NCBI RefSeq assembly: GCF_963678635.1
Contig: NW_026970773.1
Span: 1 to 64,000 of the forward strand
Direction of reading: 5' to 3'
DNA length: 64,000 nt
Source of the DNA: Symsagittifera roscoffensis
Taxonomy: Eukaryota; Xenacoelomorpha; Acoela; Convolutidae
The translations under genes were made by a program, and so were the position numbers. Below, in pieces: positions 26,820 through 38,115 of the stretch. Within the stretch, counting starts at the first letter, position 1, and each line of letters begins with the position of its first letter. The notes under the pieces are model-generated. The model was given only the letters and a program-made list of their open reading frames with translations, did no database searches and was not told the origin of the DNA.

Positions 26820-27738
26820 CACTGGTTTCCTTTGGGTTCGATGTTAGTTGGTTCAGCCATTTCAAGACGCGCAAGTTCGTCAAATATTGTTCATACGATT
26901 GATGTTGCTCGTCATCGAATTCTTTTTCGTGGTCGTCGATTATGTCTATATATTCAATGACACGGTTTTTTCTCCTAGAACCAATTTCTTCAGATCTATC
27001 CTGTCCACTAAGAAGTAATCTCCGTAAGGGTTCTACTTCTTCGTGAGTCTTGTCCCCTCACTCTGTCCTGTCTGTGTCGCAAACGGTAGGTCTGATTCCA
27101 AGTTCTGAAGAACCTCTATTTGTTCGGGTCTTGCCAGTCCTCTTCTGCGTAGTGTAAGCTTTCTTCATTCGCTTCAATTATCTCATTAGGACCCAGGTCC
27201 AGTGGTAGGCTTGTTCCTTCTTCTGAGACTTCATTCACATCATTTTTCCCCTGGTGTCCTTCTCATTGACCTCGCAGACAGGGTTCATCATCAGATAATC
27301 CTCATCTTCCATGTCTGCAGGTGTACACCAGTCCTCTGCGGATGGGTTGTGTGGCTTAATTTTTTCAAAGTGAGCGACCCGGCCGGTACTCAGTCTGTGG
27401 AAAACGTCCCTCATGGTGCACTTCCGTAATCATGAAGGATCTCCTCCCCTTTTTAGGATATTTTTCTTTCCTTTCATTGGTATAACGTTTTGAAATACCC
27501 ATACGTAGTCTCCTACTGAGTATGATATCACACCAGCTGCTTTTTTGACGTCTTTGTTGTTCTTGTTGACAGTTCTTGTTGACGTCTTATCAAATCCCTT
27601 ACATAAACTTGCAGTGATGTCTTCTTTCGCTCATACTCTGGGTAAAAGAAAGTCAAGGTCAACATCATGTGAGGACTAATTCCGGTGGTGGAGTGTTACG
27701 TGTTCCTATAAGCTCCTATCACCTGTGGAAGCTATCTG
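26820..27738 (-). pseudogene. Duplicated pol C-terminal tail, copy A
   Basis: Minus-strand reading includes GDYVWVF, an EVHHEGRF-like block and LSTGRVAHFEKIKPHNPS, the typical post-integrase tail of Ty3/gypsy pol, followed by an acidic stretch (EDWCTPADMEDEDYLM). Here it is separated from any integrase because copy A's upstream neighbour is the truncated giant ORF of copy B. One or more frameshifts are present. Confidence 0.6.
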
Positions 27739-27739
27739 A

Positions 27740-30700
27740 AACTTCTTCACGTTATCTCTCATCTGCTCGAGGTAGCGGGTCAGATGCATCAATCCTCCCA
27801 AATTCCCATGCGTGATCGCAATTAGCGTCAGAAGTCCATCCAGTCGCAGGTCCTGCTATCCCTCAGTGAGCAGTACCGCTGGTCCCTTCACAAAATTCTC
27901 CGCTCCGAGCGTCACGAATATTGCTAGGATCACCACTACCGATAAATTTGTCACTGCTTGAAGGAACTCTCTGATCAGGTATCGAGAGAGCGCAGGAAGA
28001 CTTTTGCCAGGAAGGACGCGGTTCATCCTGCTCCCAACTCTTCTAGCATACTGTCGGTCCCGCCATAGCCTTCTTCCCCCTTCATAATCTGCGTCCAAAA
28101 AGCTTCAAGGGTCCCTTGGTACACTCTGTTCAGAAAATTGACTTTTCGCCTGCTTTCTCGGCCAAGCATACATCTTCGTGACCATCGCTGGGCCGCGCTC
28201 GAAAACGTTCCTGCCCAATGCAGCTTTTCGAGGTGTCAAGTGCAGCCACTTATTGGCCTCTGGATTTGTGCGTAAAACCATAGCTTCAAGTGAGCTCTCG
28301 TCTTTTTGTTGGCCTCTGGATTTGTGCGTAATATCAAGGCTTCAAGTGAGCTTGGAATTCTGTTTTTTTTCTCCTTCTTCTTTTATCTCCATTTTTGTGA
28401 ACCACAAGGCATTGGACATCGCCACTATCTCTCGATGATCATCATTGATTCCCAATTTCCAGTTGAGCTGTCTGTTGAAGTTGGACAGTTGCAATCCCAA
28501 CACTTCATCCAACACCAGCATGTGTATGGAATGGTCTTTCAACCCTCGCATTGCAATTCTGCGCTAAGTGGTCTCAGGTTCTTCACCTCCACTTAGCTAT
28601 TCGGGGCAGATTTGATCACCTTAAATTTTCTCCTTCTGAGGGCAAGTCCACCATCACATACACGAGTTTCAATCCATCCTGGAGACGTGTATATACCGGA
28701 GATAATGCAAATAAAGCTTTCGGTGTTATTTTCGGGAATGTCTCTTCTTTTAGTTTATCCATTTTTCTAGGACATTTTTTTTGCTGGCCGCACTGCATCC
28801 CCCGCTGTTGTAGGCTCTCTGAGCTTACTCAAGAAACCCTACTGTGTAAGTGGTCGTTTATGCCGGCAAACACAATCGTACTCGGCTTCATTTCGGTTTG
28901 TCGTTGGTCATCGGATGCCCCTGATACAGACTGCATCAGATCCATGTCGATTGCTGCCAGCATTATGACGTCAGGCTAAAACAAGGATTTGGAGGTATAA
29001 GCAAAGTCCAATTTCACGACATACAAAATCTTGGCTTTGCTCATCTCTACTTTACCGTACGCCGCAAAGATAGCCTCGTCCTTTCAAATCTTCAGTCGAT
29101 CATACCTCTTAACATCGCCTTCTTGAGCTTTCTGCTTTGGGTAAGCCCATTCTATCATGTGAGATTGGGTGTTCGTAGTTTTTATTCGTTGTCCTATTGG
29201 TGCCCTCGTTGTCAAGAATCTTCCCGGTCTTTCTTCTCGGATTCCTTCAATATGATTCTTTCTCACGTCCTGCAAAAGTTTGCATTTACTGGAGCAATAG
29301 TGTTGTTCGAGGGCAGTCCATCTATACCGGCAAAGCTTAAAGCGGTTGTGGAGCTGAAACTGAAGCCAGCTGGTATCAACTAGTCCACTCCCATGATGGA
29401 GTAAAGCCCATTCACGTAGAGCCTTGCTGAAGGTCCATTTTCATCAGGCCATGTTTGTAGACATGACAGGGGAAATGTATGGGCCTCGACCACTTCAGAA
29501 AGCTTCTCTCCGGTCGTCGTTCTTCTCGGCGCGTGCTCGTTGTTTCCGATCTCAAGGTGCTTGACGTCGTGTCCGATGTCGAATTGACAGGTCCTAATCT
29601 TCGTCGCGGATGAATAGTCCTTCTTACTGGCGCTTCGCCCAGTCGGTCCAGTACATCCGTCCTTTGCCCTGGCTCGCTGGAGCTTTGCGGCATCTGGGTT
29701 ACGGCTGGGAATGGTCCCAGAGGTGCTTCTAGGTTAGGGGGCACGAAGGTTGAGAGTGCTGGCTCATTTGTGACTTCTTCCATCTTCAGTACTCCCGTAT
29801 CGAAAAGCTCGACTTCCTGTTCGTCCAGTCTTCCCTGGAAAACTCAATTCATCCAGGTTTGTCCTTCAATACTGTCAAAGTGGATTCCATCGGTGGTGAT
29901 TCTGGCCTGATCCATAGCCCGAGCTCATGTTCGATATCCATGAGGACCATTCGTCCAGCATTACGACTCGCCAGATTTCTCATTATGTTATTCCACCTGA
30001 TAAACCTATCGTTATGTCTCCTTCCCGTCGATGTCAGCGTTCTCGTGCTCAGCGGCACGGTGCAGATGGTCTGTACCGCACACTTTAACTTCCGTCAGAG
30101 AATGGTATATAGACACACAATCATTGATTCACATTGTGCCTTTTCCTCATCTGAACTCCTGCACCCTTCGTTCCTGCTAGGATCATTATATTCGAAATTC
30201 TACCTGGGTTCATAAGCTCACCACTCGATATAGCGGGGCAGTCGTGGCACCACCAAAACGAATCACCGTGGTGTCCAGGAGGTCCTCAAGTTCTCAACAA
30301 ACTGTAACCCAGTATTAAAGGTGATGTGCCGAGCGGAGGTTGTTGTATGTTTACTGCCGGACTCAAAGTCGAATGATTGAAACAGGCTCGCGGGTCCGTC
30401 CGGAACTGCTGTAAAATTGTTCATCACCTGGTTGTTTTTCTTCACATCAAACACTCGGGCAGTTTTTTCATCTGCAATTCTCTTATTTTCCTCTCCGTGA
30501 TTTTAGATGTTTTCATTGGCCTCGTTGTTTTTTTAGCTCCCGTTCTCTTCATCGTTTATCGGGAGGGCTCTACTCTGCCTGTATCGTCGAATGTTTCATA
30601 GGGTGCAGTCACCCCGGAACCTGGCGCAATCTTGTCGCTTTTAAGTCGTCCAGTCGTTTCTATCAGCTTCTGCAATGTCTGATCCACGTTTGGCTCACTT

Positions 30701-31480
30701 GAATCCTGAAAGGCTACTCTACCGGCTGTAGTCGGGGTTTGCACCTACGTCGTTTGACTTAGTTCGCGAGGCGTTAGGAACTCCATCGGGGACTGTCCTC
30801 GAGGAACATTCCTTGCGGGTATTGCCCTTTCTACTGATGTCGTCAAGGCCAGCCGCTCCGTTTGCTCGTTAGTTTCTCGCCTCAAGCGTTCTATTTTTTG
30901 TAACTCTGTTTTTCGTTGCAACCCTCGAGCAGTCTTTTCCACATGTTTCTGTCTTTTTCAATACTAAGCAAAGTCTTGGTCACATGATCCAGTTCTTTTT
31001 TCGTTTTTTTCAGGTCTTGCATTCGTTTCGTTTTTCATTCGTCTGAATTTCTTCCTCCACTTTCGCCCTATTTGATGGCACAGCTGCTCTCAGTGTTGAA
31101 CTAGTCGAGGCGGCCTCGCTGTTCAACTCTTGATGCATTCTTCTCAATTCAGGCCCAGGCTTGTTCGGGAGATGCATCTCACCTGGTTCATAGGTCCTGG
31201 AACTTACCAATCCAGGCTCGTTCGCAAAGTAACTTCCTGAGAGAGCCCCATTTCACCACCTCATCGCCCTCATGTTTGTGTGGTCTAGATCTCCCTTGAT
31301 TTCCATCTGCGACCATCAATAAGACTTCCGTGGGTTGGTCCTCACGGTTATCATGCCCTAAGATGTTTATCAGCAACATGGCAACCTCTGGGTTTTCCAG
31401 AGCAAAGTCTCAATCTTTTAGCCGACGACAGATCGCGTCTACCATTGGACCTACATATGTCTCCCTTCATTCATGTCAAG
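27740..31480 (-). pseudogene. Giant retroelement ORF, copy B (front half only)
   Basis: It repeats the N-terminal region, the coiled-coil-like stretch, the SGNH remnant (SRNAGRMVLMDIEHEL at about 29.95 kb), the RRTIHPRRRLGP linker and part of the unknown region. It stops at the duplication junction (27740). Breaks are mostly the same as in copy A, so decay preceded duplication. A 32-bp deletion near 28558 is private to this copy. Confidence 0.65.
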
Positions 31481-31730
31481 GTTGTCATTTTAAACAGTCA
31501 GATCAGAATGTTTTGATCTTGAAATTCATTAAAATCAATTAATTGCTAAAAACTTGGAATTTAATCTATGAATGGACAGTCCAAACTTTGGATCTAATCA
31601 TAAGATCGTCATTCGGTCATTCATGTTCATTAACCCTTCCATACCCAGGATCTTAGTAACAAAAAATCATAACACATAAGATATCACACACAACATACAT
31701 AACACAACACGTCCTACACACAACCTAAAT

Positions 31731-32205
31731 TCAGCGTATACTTAAATAGTATTTCATATGTAAGTATACTTGTATGTTAGTATCAGAAAAGATTACGTGT
31801 ATCAATGCATACAGCTCCGGATGCAGTCGTCTCCGGTTTGGGTCGTGTACCGGGAGCGAGAATTCATTCACCTCGTCAGTCGCCCTCGTCACCAAAAACA
31901 ATAAATACTTTCCTGGTATCTGCGAAGCCACTGGATGCAAGACTGCTACACCTCCTATACCTGGTCTCTGCATCCACAGAAATTATATGTTTTTATATTC
32001 CCTTTTAAAGTCTGCTGCCAATGCTGTCCTAAGGCTCATTTCCGCTGTAACCGCTATCGCACATGTTCTATTTGTAAGTATAAAATCGCTATTTGTGCAT
32101 AGTGGGCTATTTGAGTATTCATTTGGCAAGTTGATAAATGCATCTACTACTCTCCCTATGTCCGGTTTCTTGGGATCCTCGCCTGTTTCTGGGACTAATG
32201 TTTCT
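31731..32205 (-). pseudogene. Macro (ADP-ribose-binding) domain-like segment, copy B
   Basis: On the minus strand one frame reads TCAIAVTAEMSLRTALAADF, KREYKN, an in-frame TAA (31983-31985), then PGIGGVAVLHPV, GKYLLFLVTRATDE, FSLPVHDPNRRRLHPELYAL and VIFSDTNIQVYL. The order of these blocks follows macro domains of the TARG1/OARD1 type: an early strand with AxDF, then GxVAVL, then YLVT, then the (L/M)SxP loop, then a final helix and strand. The helix normally between the YLVT strand and the SLP loop seems deleted. It lies between the pol tail and the giant ORF. Macro homology is inference from block order. Confidence 0.5.
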
Positions 32206-32229
32206 CTTGCTTTTCTTTATTTTTTTATT

Positions 32230-33260
32230 AATAGTTTTTTTTTAGTGTGGGTAAGTCCTTCCACACTCCCAGGACAAAAATATCAATCGATCCTCCTTTT
32301 CAATTCTTATATATTCTATGCTCTCATGGGTAACTTCCTGAATCGTGACACTGGTTTCCTTTGGGTTCGATGTTAGTTGGTTCAGCCATTTCAAGACGCG
32401 CAAGTTCGTCAAATATTGTTCATACGATTGATGTTGCTCGTCATCGAATTCTTTTTCGTGGTCGTCGATTATGTCTATATATTCAATGACACGGTTTTTT
32501 CTCCTAGAACCAATTTCTTCAGATCTATCCTGTCCACTAAGAAGTAATCTCCGTAAGGGTTCTACTTCTTCGTGAGTCTTGTCCCCTCACTCTGTCCTGT
32601 CTGTGTCGCAAACGGTATGTCTGATTCCAAGTTCTGAAGAACCTCTATTTGTTCGGGTCTTGCCAGTCCTCTTCTGCGTAGTGTAAGCTTTCTTCATTCG
32701 CTTCAATTATCTCATTAGGACCCAGGTCCAGTGGTAGGCTTGTTCCTTCTTCTGAGACTTCATTCACATCATTTTTCCCCTGGTGTCCTTCTCATTGACC
32801 TCGCAGACAGGGTTCATCATCAGATAATCCTCATCTTCCATGTCTGCAGGTGTACACCAGTCCTCTGCGGATGGGTTGTGTGGCTTAATTTTTTCAAAGT
32901 GAGCGACCCGGCCGGTACTCAGTCTGTGGAAAACGTCCCTCATGGTGCACTTCCGTAATCATGAAGGATCTCCTCCCCTTTTTAGGATATTTTTCTTTCC
33001 TTTCATTGGTATAACGTTTTGAAATACCCATACGTAGTCTCCTACTGAGTATGATATCACACCAGCTGCTTTTTTGACGTCTTTGTTGTTCTTGTTGACA
33101 GTTCTTGTTGACGTCTTATCAAATCCCTTACATAAACTTGCAGTGATGTCTTCTTTCGCTCATACTCTGGGTAAAAGAAAGTCAAGGTCAACATCATGTG
33201 AGGACTAATTCCGGTGGTGGAGTGTTACGTGTTCCTATAAGCTCCTATCACCTGTGGAAG
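32230..33260 (-). pseudogene. Ty3/gypsy pol C-terminal tail
   Basis: Continues from integrase: MMLTLTFFYPEYERKKTSLQ, then GVISYSVGDYVWVFQNV, an EVHHEGRF-type strand and LSTGRVAHFEKIKPHNPS, then an acidic, low-complexity extension. The GDYVWV...GRV order is the SH3/chromo-like tail of gypsy integrases, thought to help target integration. Near 32.25 kb the frame shifts before the macro-like segment. Confidence 0.65.
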
Positions 33261-33860
33261 CTATCTGTCACAATCAGTCATGTACCTAGAACAATATACC
33301 TTTAGCATCGATATCAGTGTCCAGTTTTGCTTCTCTACTAAGCCATTCGACTGGGAATGATTTGTGGTCGAAAGAGCTTGATCAACATGAGAGCGCCTCA
33401 TGAGCTCTTTAGCAAATTCTCCTACAAAAGTTGTTCCGTTACGTGATTGAAACGTCATCGGACATCCGTGTCTCGCTATCCACGCATTGATTAGATGATC
33501 GCACATCTCTTCTGCTGAGGCATGTATGCAGGGCACGGCCTCCGCATATTTCGTGAAATGGTCTATCATGACCAAAACATGATTGTAGCAACTGTCTGTC
33601 AAAAAACTTTTCTGGTGGTCAATATGCACCACCTCGTTGAATTCAGATGACTCAATGGACTGCAAAGGAAGTGACAATTTTCTTGGATCCTTGACATGTT
33701 AACATGGCAGATATGATGTTACTCACTTCTCCCATGCATTCTTCACTCCAGGCAATTCAGAGCGCTTCAAAATCCGCTTGTACACTTTATCAATTCCCTG
33801 GTGGCCCATCTGATCATACAGCTTGAACAAATTTTCTGCCTGATAGAGTTGCGGCAACAC
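33261..33860 (-). pseudogene. Ty3/gypsy integrase, catalytic residue lost
   Basis: From about 33860 the reading LYQAENLFKLYDQMGHQGID is the H2C2 zinc-binding region, with stops replacing one Cys context (SYLPC then a stop). The catalytic core, 33677-33261, reads EVVHIDHQKS (first Asp), VMIDHFTKYAEAVP, FQSRNGTTF where the family has QSDNG, so the second Asp is Arg (codon 33441-33443), and NGLVEKQNWT (Glu). The element therefore could not integrate with this protein. Integrase inserts the cDNA into chromosomes. The frame passes directly to the tail. Confidence 0.85.
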
Positions 33861-33869
33861 TATCGCGTT

Positions 33870-34957
33870 ATTTTTTGAAGGATTTTGTCTTCTCCTCTTC
33901 TCTTACGATCCACAATTCCGTCCTTGTACAGATATCACCTTCCCTGCTTCTGCATAATGTTCTGTTTCAGAATACGATAACTGCCTTCCTCCAGATCACC
34001 TTCGTCTGGTGCCCCCTTATCGATACATCTCCTCAATTTGCTCGTCATGCAGTCATTTCTTTCCGCTCTTAGTAGGTCCGAGAGTCTGTATCTCGCGTTC
34101 AAATTTATCTTCATGACTATCAATTGAATAAAAATCACATGGGGCTGATGCGTGACATCATCGATCTTGACACACCAAATGTTCGCAAAAGGGGTTGTCT
34201 CTTGTCTTGACTGCTTCTTCCTGTGGTAATAAGCTCATCAAACGTTTCGATACCGCTATTTTTTACAGATCATCCGCTGCGCTGCCAAAGACTCTTTCAC
34301 TGGGTACCTGGTAGCGATCACTGTCAGGGTCTTGATATACCTGCCTGTCCAGAGCTCTTGCTCGAGTTTCCACCAGTAACGTGTGGATCGCTAATACAGA
34401 GACATTTCTGACCCCGCTCGAGTTCCTGCCTGAGTAGGTCTCCATCTTCGAGTTGTCGTCGACGGAAGAGTCTGTCACTACTATCTGTGCAAACCTTTCT
34501 GCTTTCGGTGCACCATATTTCAGTCTGACTCAACTAAATTTTATCATATGCATTGGGAGGGAGAACTGTTCCTGCTCCTGATATAGAGTTGCTGAGATGG
34601 CTACTTCTGAAGCATCAGTGTTGAGAACGTGCATGCACTTCTCCATGTGCATTCTTAGCACTGGCCCATCGCACAGTTCCCACTTTATATTGTCGAAAGC
34701 TGCTTTAGATTTTTCCTTCCACTCGAAATTCTTTTCTATGCTGCGCATCAGATGCTTGGACTCGCAAATCACTGTAGTAATTGGCGAATCCAAGGAAGCT
34801 CATGAGATATGTGTCCGTCCTGGGAGCCTTCCATGTTAACACTGCCTCCACTGATTCGGAGTCTAGTCTCACGCCATGCCTGTCTACCATTCTCCCCAGG
34901 TTTTTGATTGTTTTTCAAGTCCGTTCTTTTCATACAATTGAAGACCTCATCTAGTCT
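33870..34957 (-). pseudogene. RT thumb / RNase H / connection of Ty3/gypsy pol
   Basis: Blocks seen on the minus strand: RT C-terminus HGVRLDSESVEAVLTWKAP and LMSFLGFANYYSDL (about 34.89-34.78 kb); tether and RNase H start FEWKEKSKAAFDNIKWEL, then VLNTDASEVAISATLYQE with the catalytic-type D; a decayed RNase H end; and SDLLRAERNDCMTSKL before integrase. The YxDD palm is absent because the sequence is cut at 34957 by the next element's end. Several frameshifts separate the blocks. Confidence 0.75.
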
Positions 34958-36934
34958 ATGTAACATTCGCCCGGAAAAAACATATCGACGGAAAATAAAA
35001 CTAAGTCCTAAGACGACTGGCCAACGTCTAAACAGAGCTTAACATGCTTTTAACAGTCTCTACAAAGCCAGTTCTTTTGGTGGTCTTTCTAACATCGGGT
35101 CGACAAAAACGTTACTGCTTTCGGCTTTGGTCAAAACACTCAAATTAACTTAAATAAATGCAGAAATAGTGAGCTCATGCCTAGGTCTCAGTATCCCCAG
35201 ACCACGAGATCACTCCTAAAAACAGGGCTACTACTACTTATTGAATTATTATTGTCTTTTTTCAGTAGATAAAAATCATCATCCCCATCGAAGATGGATC
35301 AACACTTTCCCCCAACTCCTAGCTTCTCATCCTTATCAAATTGAATCGAGGTGATAATTAAATTCAACTCAGGGCAGGCAGGAAAGCCAAAAATTTGTCT
35401 CAAGGTCTCCAAATTTCAGTTCCGAGACCCGTCCGGAATCTTGAATCCGGGGAAATAAGATCACTATTTTCCTCCCGGAAGGCTGGTTTCCACCCTTCAC
35501 CGTTGTTAGCAACTGCCTTGCAACTATTGTAGCGACACAATAGTTGCAACTCGGAACGGTCTCTGCTATTTCTTCTCGTCTCTAGTTCCAGTTCTAAGTT
35601 TTCTACCGTTCTTGTCGCAACGACTGCTGTTGTTGTTGTTCTGTTTTATTTCGGTTTTCTACCAAATTGGCCATTTCTGACGTTTCTCAAAAATATGACG
35701 TCACACTTTAAAATTTCAAAATACCAGAATATCCTGATCTTCACCGTTTGACTAATCGTCCCAATAACGATGTTAATCTCTTAAAACCGTCAATTCGGAA
35801 GGTTCGCTGCTCAATTTTCGAATCTGCTGAATCTGCATTTTGGCGCATTCTGGTCGAATGTCACATACTCCCCGGACAGTCCGGTCAATAACCTCATTGA
35901 ATCTCGCAATGTTCGTAAAATTGGTACAGTGTCATCGAAAAGAATTTACAAATTGCCCGAAATTACTTTTATCCGCGTCATATCAACTCACTGCAGAATA
36001 TATATGGCATCATATTACATCACTATAGCCTTCAAATTCTTTCATTAGTCTGCACATTGAGGATATGACCTAAGATAAAAACATCTTTATCGACTTCCAA
36101 TGTCAATGTCCTGATTAAAAACTTTTTCTCCTAGATTTAAAAGATGTTGGTTTGCAGGACAGTCCTGCCAACCAACACGCTAAAATATCCTACTATGCTC
36201 CTTCCCTTCGGAAGGCTTGCTTTTACTGTCCTGAATAATAAAACCAAGAAACTCTGTGGTTAGAAAGCACAATGAATCAATCCCCCTCTTCAAGATATTC
36301 TCCAAGTCTTTCATGTCGCCACAACGTGATCAGGCCTCCTAGATGATTAAAAACAATCATGCAGGCTGGAATATTTAAATATACTCTTCACTCAAGCCTT
36401 TCTAAATAAATAATAAGTGTCTCTTAAGCCACTTAACTAAAAATCAAAATGCAAATTTAAAAATGCAGCAAATTCTTTAATGTTCAAAACTCAACTAAAT
36501 GTTTCAGTTTTCAATTACAACTTGGTTGCTTGGTTTCTCGCTTTAGTTTTTTCACACACATAAAACATTTCTGAGTTTTAACTTCTTATTTTTCGGCATT
36601 TCTTTGTTTTTTCTCTTTTCGTCGTTTAGAAGTTCTAAAACTTCTAAATTCCTCTAATTTTCTTTCTTTTTGCCTCTTGTTCTTTCGACCATTCGTCAAT
36701 GTTCCATCTCTTCCTCCTGTGACACTGACTCTACACGTTCAGTTTCTGGGTCTTGCAACACATCATTAGCATTTGCAACACATCATTAGCTTCTGACGCT
36801 GCTGGAAGCAGTCCTCCAACACTTCTGCTATTCTACCCTCTGTTTGCAACAAGGTAGGGGATCCACGTTAGATTATCTAGTCCTGCAGAAGCTGTTGTGG
36901 AGACACAATGTCACATTTCTCTCTAAATCTTCCA
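34958..36934 (-). other. Non-coding 3' end of retroelement (ii)
   Basis: 34958-35370 is satellite module (b). 35370-35660 is partly unlike element (i). 35660-36934 matches 16.99-18.14 kb. It contains a strong hairpin (35518-35549), TGACGTCA at about 35696, and the palindrome-like GCAGGACAGTCCTGC near 36154. LTR borders were not resolved. Confidence 0.5.
35518..35549. other. Perfect 13-bp hairpin
   Basis: Arms TTGCAACTATTGT and ACAATAGTTGCAA flank the 6-nt loop AGCGAC. It lies in the non-coding end of retroelement (ii) and I saw no equivalent in element (i). Possible roles are RNA structure or a nested small insertion. Confidence 0.8.
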
Positions 36935-38115
36935 TCAACATCTCTGCCTTCTCCTTTCCACTACGTTCTCTTTTCCTGGAAATTCTATCACAGCGGTGGT
37001 TACTGCATTCCAATGAGTAACGAAAGCTCGCTTGAAAGCTCCTGCTCCAATGTCCAGCATATGTTCACTGTACAATCTGCCGTGCTTCGACATATGCTTC
37101 TTAGCATACTCGTACAACCATGCAGTCATGTTAGCTCTGAACCATGGCTTCAATCGTCTTCTTGCCCATATCGGAATGTTTAGAATCTTGCAAATTGTCT
37201 CAAAAAGATCTAAATCTTTCAGACAATCCAATTTCTGCAACTGTTCTCTCGTTGGAGCTTCCTGTCTATTGTTCTCTCTTACATGAGCTTCCAGCCATAG
37301 TATCGCCATTATAACTCCCACTATCACTATTGTTATGGGATGTGATGAGTCTGCTAAACCCATGGAGAGCAGCTCTCCAGAGTCCCAGATCAACACCAGA
37401 TTACTACGCTCGGGATACCACCAAGTCTGCAGCAAGCAGTGGCAGGGAAACTCGTCATGTGTCAACATGATGCTCCTCCAATTACGTTTTCCCGAAGCTT
37501 CCAGTAATGGTTCCACTTCCATCATCACTCGGTGGACTTCATCATTCTCGTCTACTGTATTGTAATCTGTAACGGTTGATCCTCTCTGTTTCTGTCTCCC
37601 AAAGTCACTGAAGTTCCCACTCACGTATCCCATGAACTTCCTTCCCAGTATCAACTTCAACTCCTCCTTTGTTCTCTCTTGAACTGCTGAGAACATCTTA
37701 CATAGCAACTCGTAGATTTTTCGGACATTCTTGTCAGTCTCACACACTTTGGCACTGAGAAGGCTTGATCCACGATCGTTCTCGTACTCTTTACATCCAC
37801 AGCTACGAAATGCAGCGGTTATCTGCTATTGCACATTGGAGCCAACGTCGATCCCACCAAATATTGTGCTCCTGATGGTCTAAAATATGTCTCACTGTGT
37901 CTGATGTTCATTTCCGCCTCGATAGCTTCCCTCCATTTTCCTATGTGTTTCTGCTCGGTTTGCAAAACTCCTGGGAACACTTCTACACTGATGGCTGTGA
38001 CCATCTCGTGTCTCTGTTCTAGATTCAATAGTGACACTAAAGAACTAAACATGCTGTAGAATCCTAGTGCAGTCACTAGATTCACCTCGGTTCCCTATGG
38101 CAATCCGCAATCAGT
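36935..38115 (-). pseudogene. Giant retroelement ORF, element (ii), C-terminal part
   Basis: Two open blocks: 38085-37819 (ALGFYSMFSSLVSLLNLEQR ... STLAPMC) and 37747-36935, about 270 residues, ending ENVVERRRQRC. The latter includes ITIVIVGVIMAILWLEAHV, a hydrophobic segment, and a basic, tryptophan-containing region (PIWARRRLKPWFRANMTAWL). They match 19.1-18.15 kb in element (i). The stop is at 36935. Together with 57433-64000 it forms one gene split by the Polinton insertion. Function of this part is unknown; a frameshift lies near 38095. Confidence 0.65.
38110..38115. other. Target-site duplication ATCAGT (left)
   Basis: ATCAGT at 38110-38115 is repeated exactly at 57433-57438 on the other side of the Polinton. 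Six-base duplications are the Polinton norm. It falls within the giant ORF of retroelement (ii). Confidence 0.9.

Larger units (their letters stand above)
22197..33267. repeat. Near-identical tandem duplication of 5.5 kb
   Basis: Copy A is 22197-27738 and copy B 27740-33267. They are offset by 5543 bp, falling to 5529 bp after copy B's 32-bp loss near 28558 is partly offset by small insertions (CATTATGACGT near 28965). Copy A begins AACTTCTTCACG inside the giant ORF; copy B ends GCTATCTG inside integrase/tail. The copies differ by only scattered single bases, so duplication is recent, or is an assembly artefact. It creates the order pol tail - macro - giant front - pol tail - macro - giant front - giant end on the minus strand. 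Confidence 0.92.
16277..34957 (-). mobile_element. Ty3/gypsy-like retroelement (i), 5'-truncated, with giant SGNH ORF and internal duplication
   Basis: On the minus strand the order is: RT thumb and RNase H (34.95-34.2 kb), integrase (33.85-33.26), pol tail, macro-like segment, giant ORF, then a non-coding end finishing at a TGTAAC boundary at 16277. A tandem duplication (22197-33267) doubles the tail, macro segment and the front of the giant ORF. The palm of RT, protease and gag are missing because the second element's end begins at 34958. All coding parts are broken. I could not define matching LTRs. Confidence 0.75.
34958..38115 (-). mobile_element. Retroelement (ii), left part (3' end), interrupted by the Polinton
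   Basis: It begins at TGTAACATTCGCCCGG (34958), the same boundary as element (i) at 16277, and continues through a non-coding end into the giant ORF. The ORF is broken at 38115 by the Polinton and resumes at 57433. Its orientation is minus, head-to-tail with element (i). Confidence 0.75.

Noticed and set aside
31774-32376. Plus-strand 200-codon frame (and its twin at 26245-26847)
   Set aside because: Antisense to the macro-like and pol-tail segment on the minus strand; a by-product of composition, and duplicated only because the region is.
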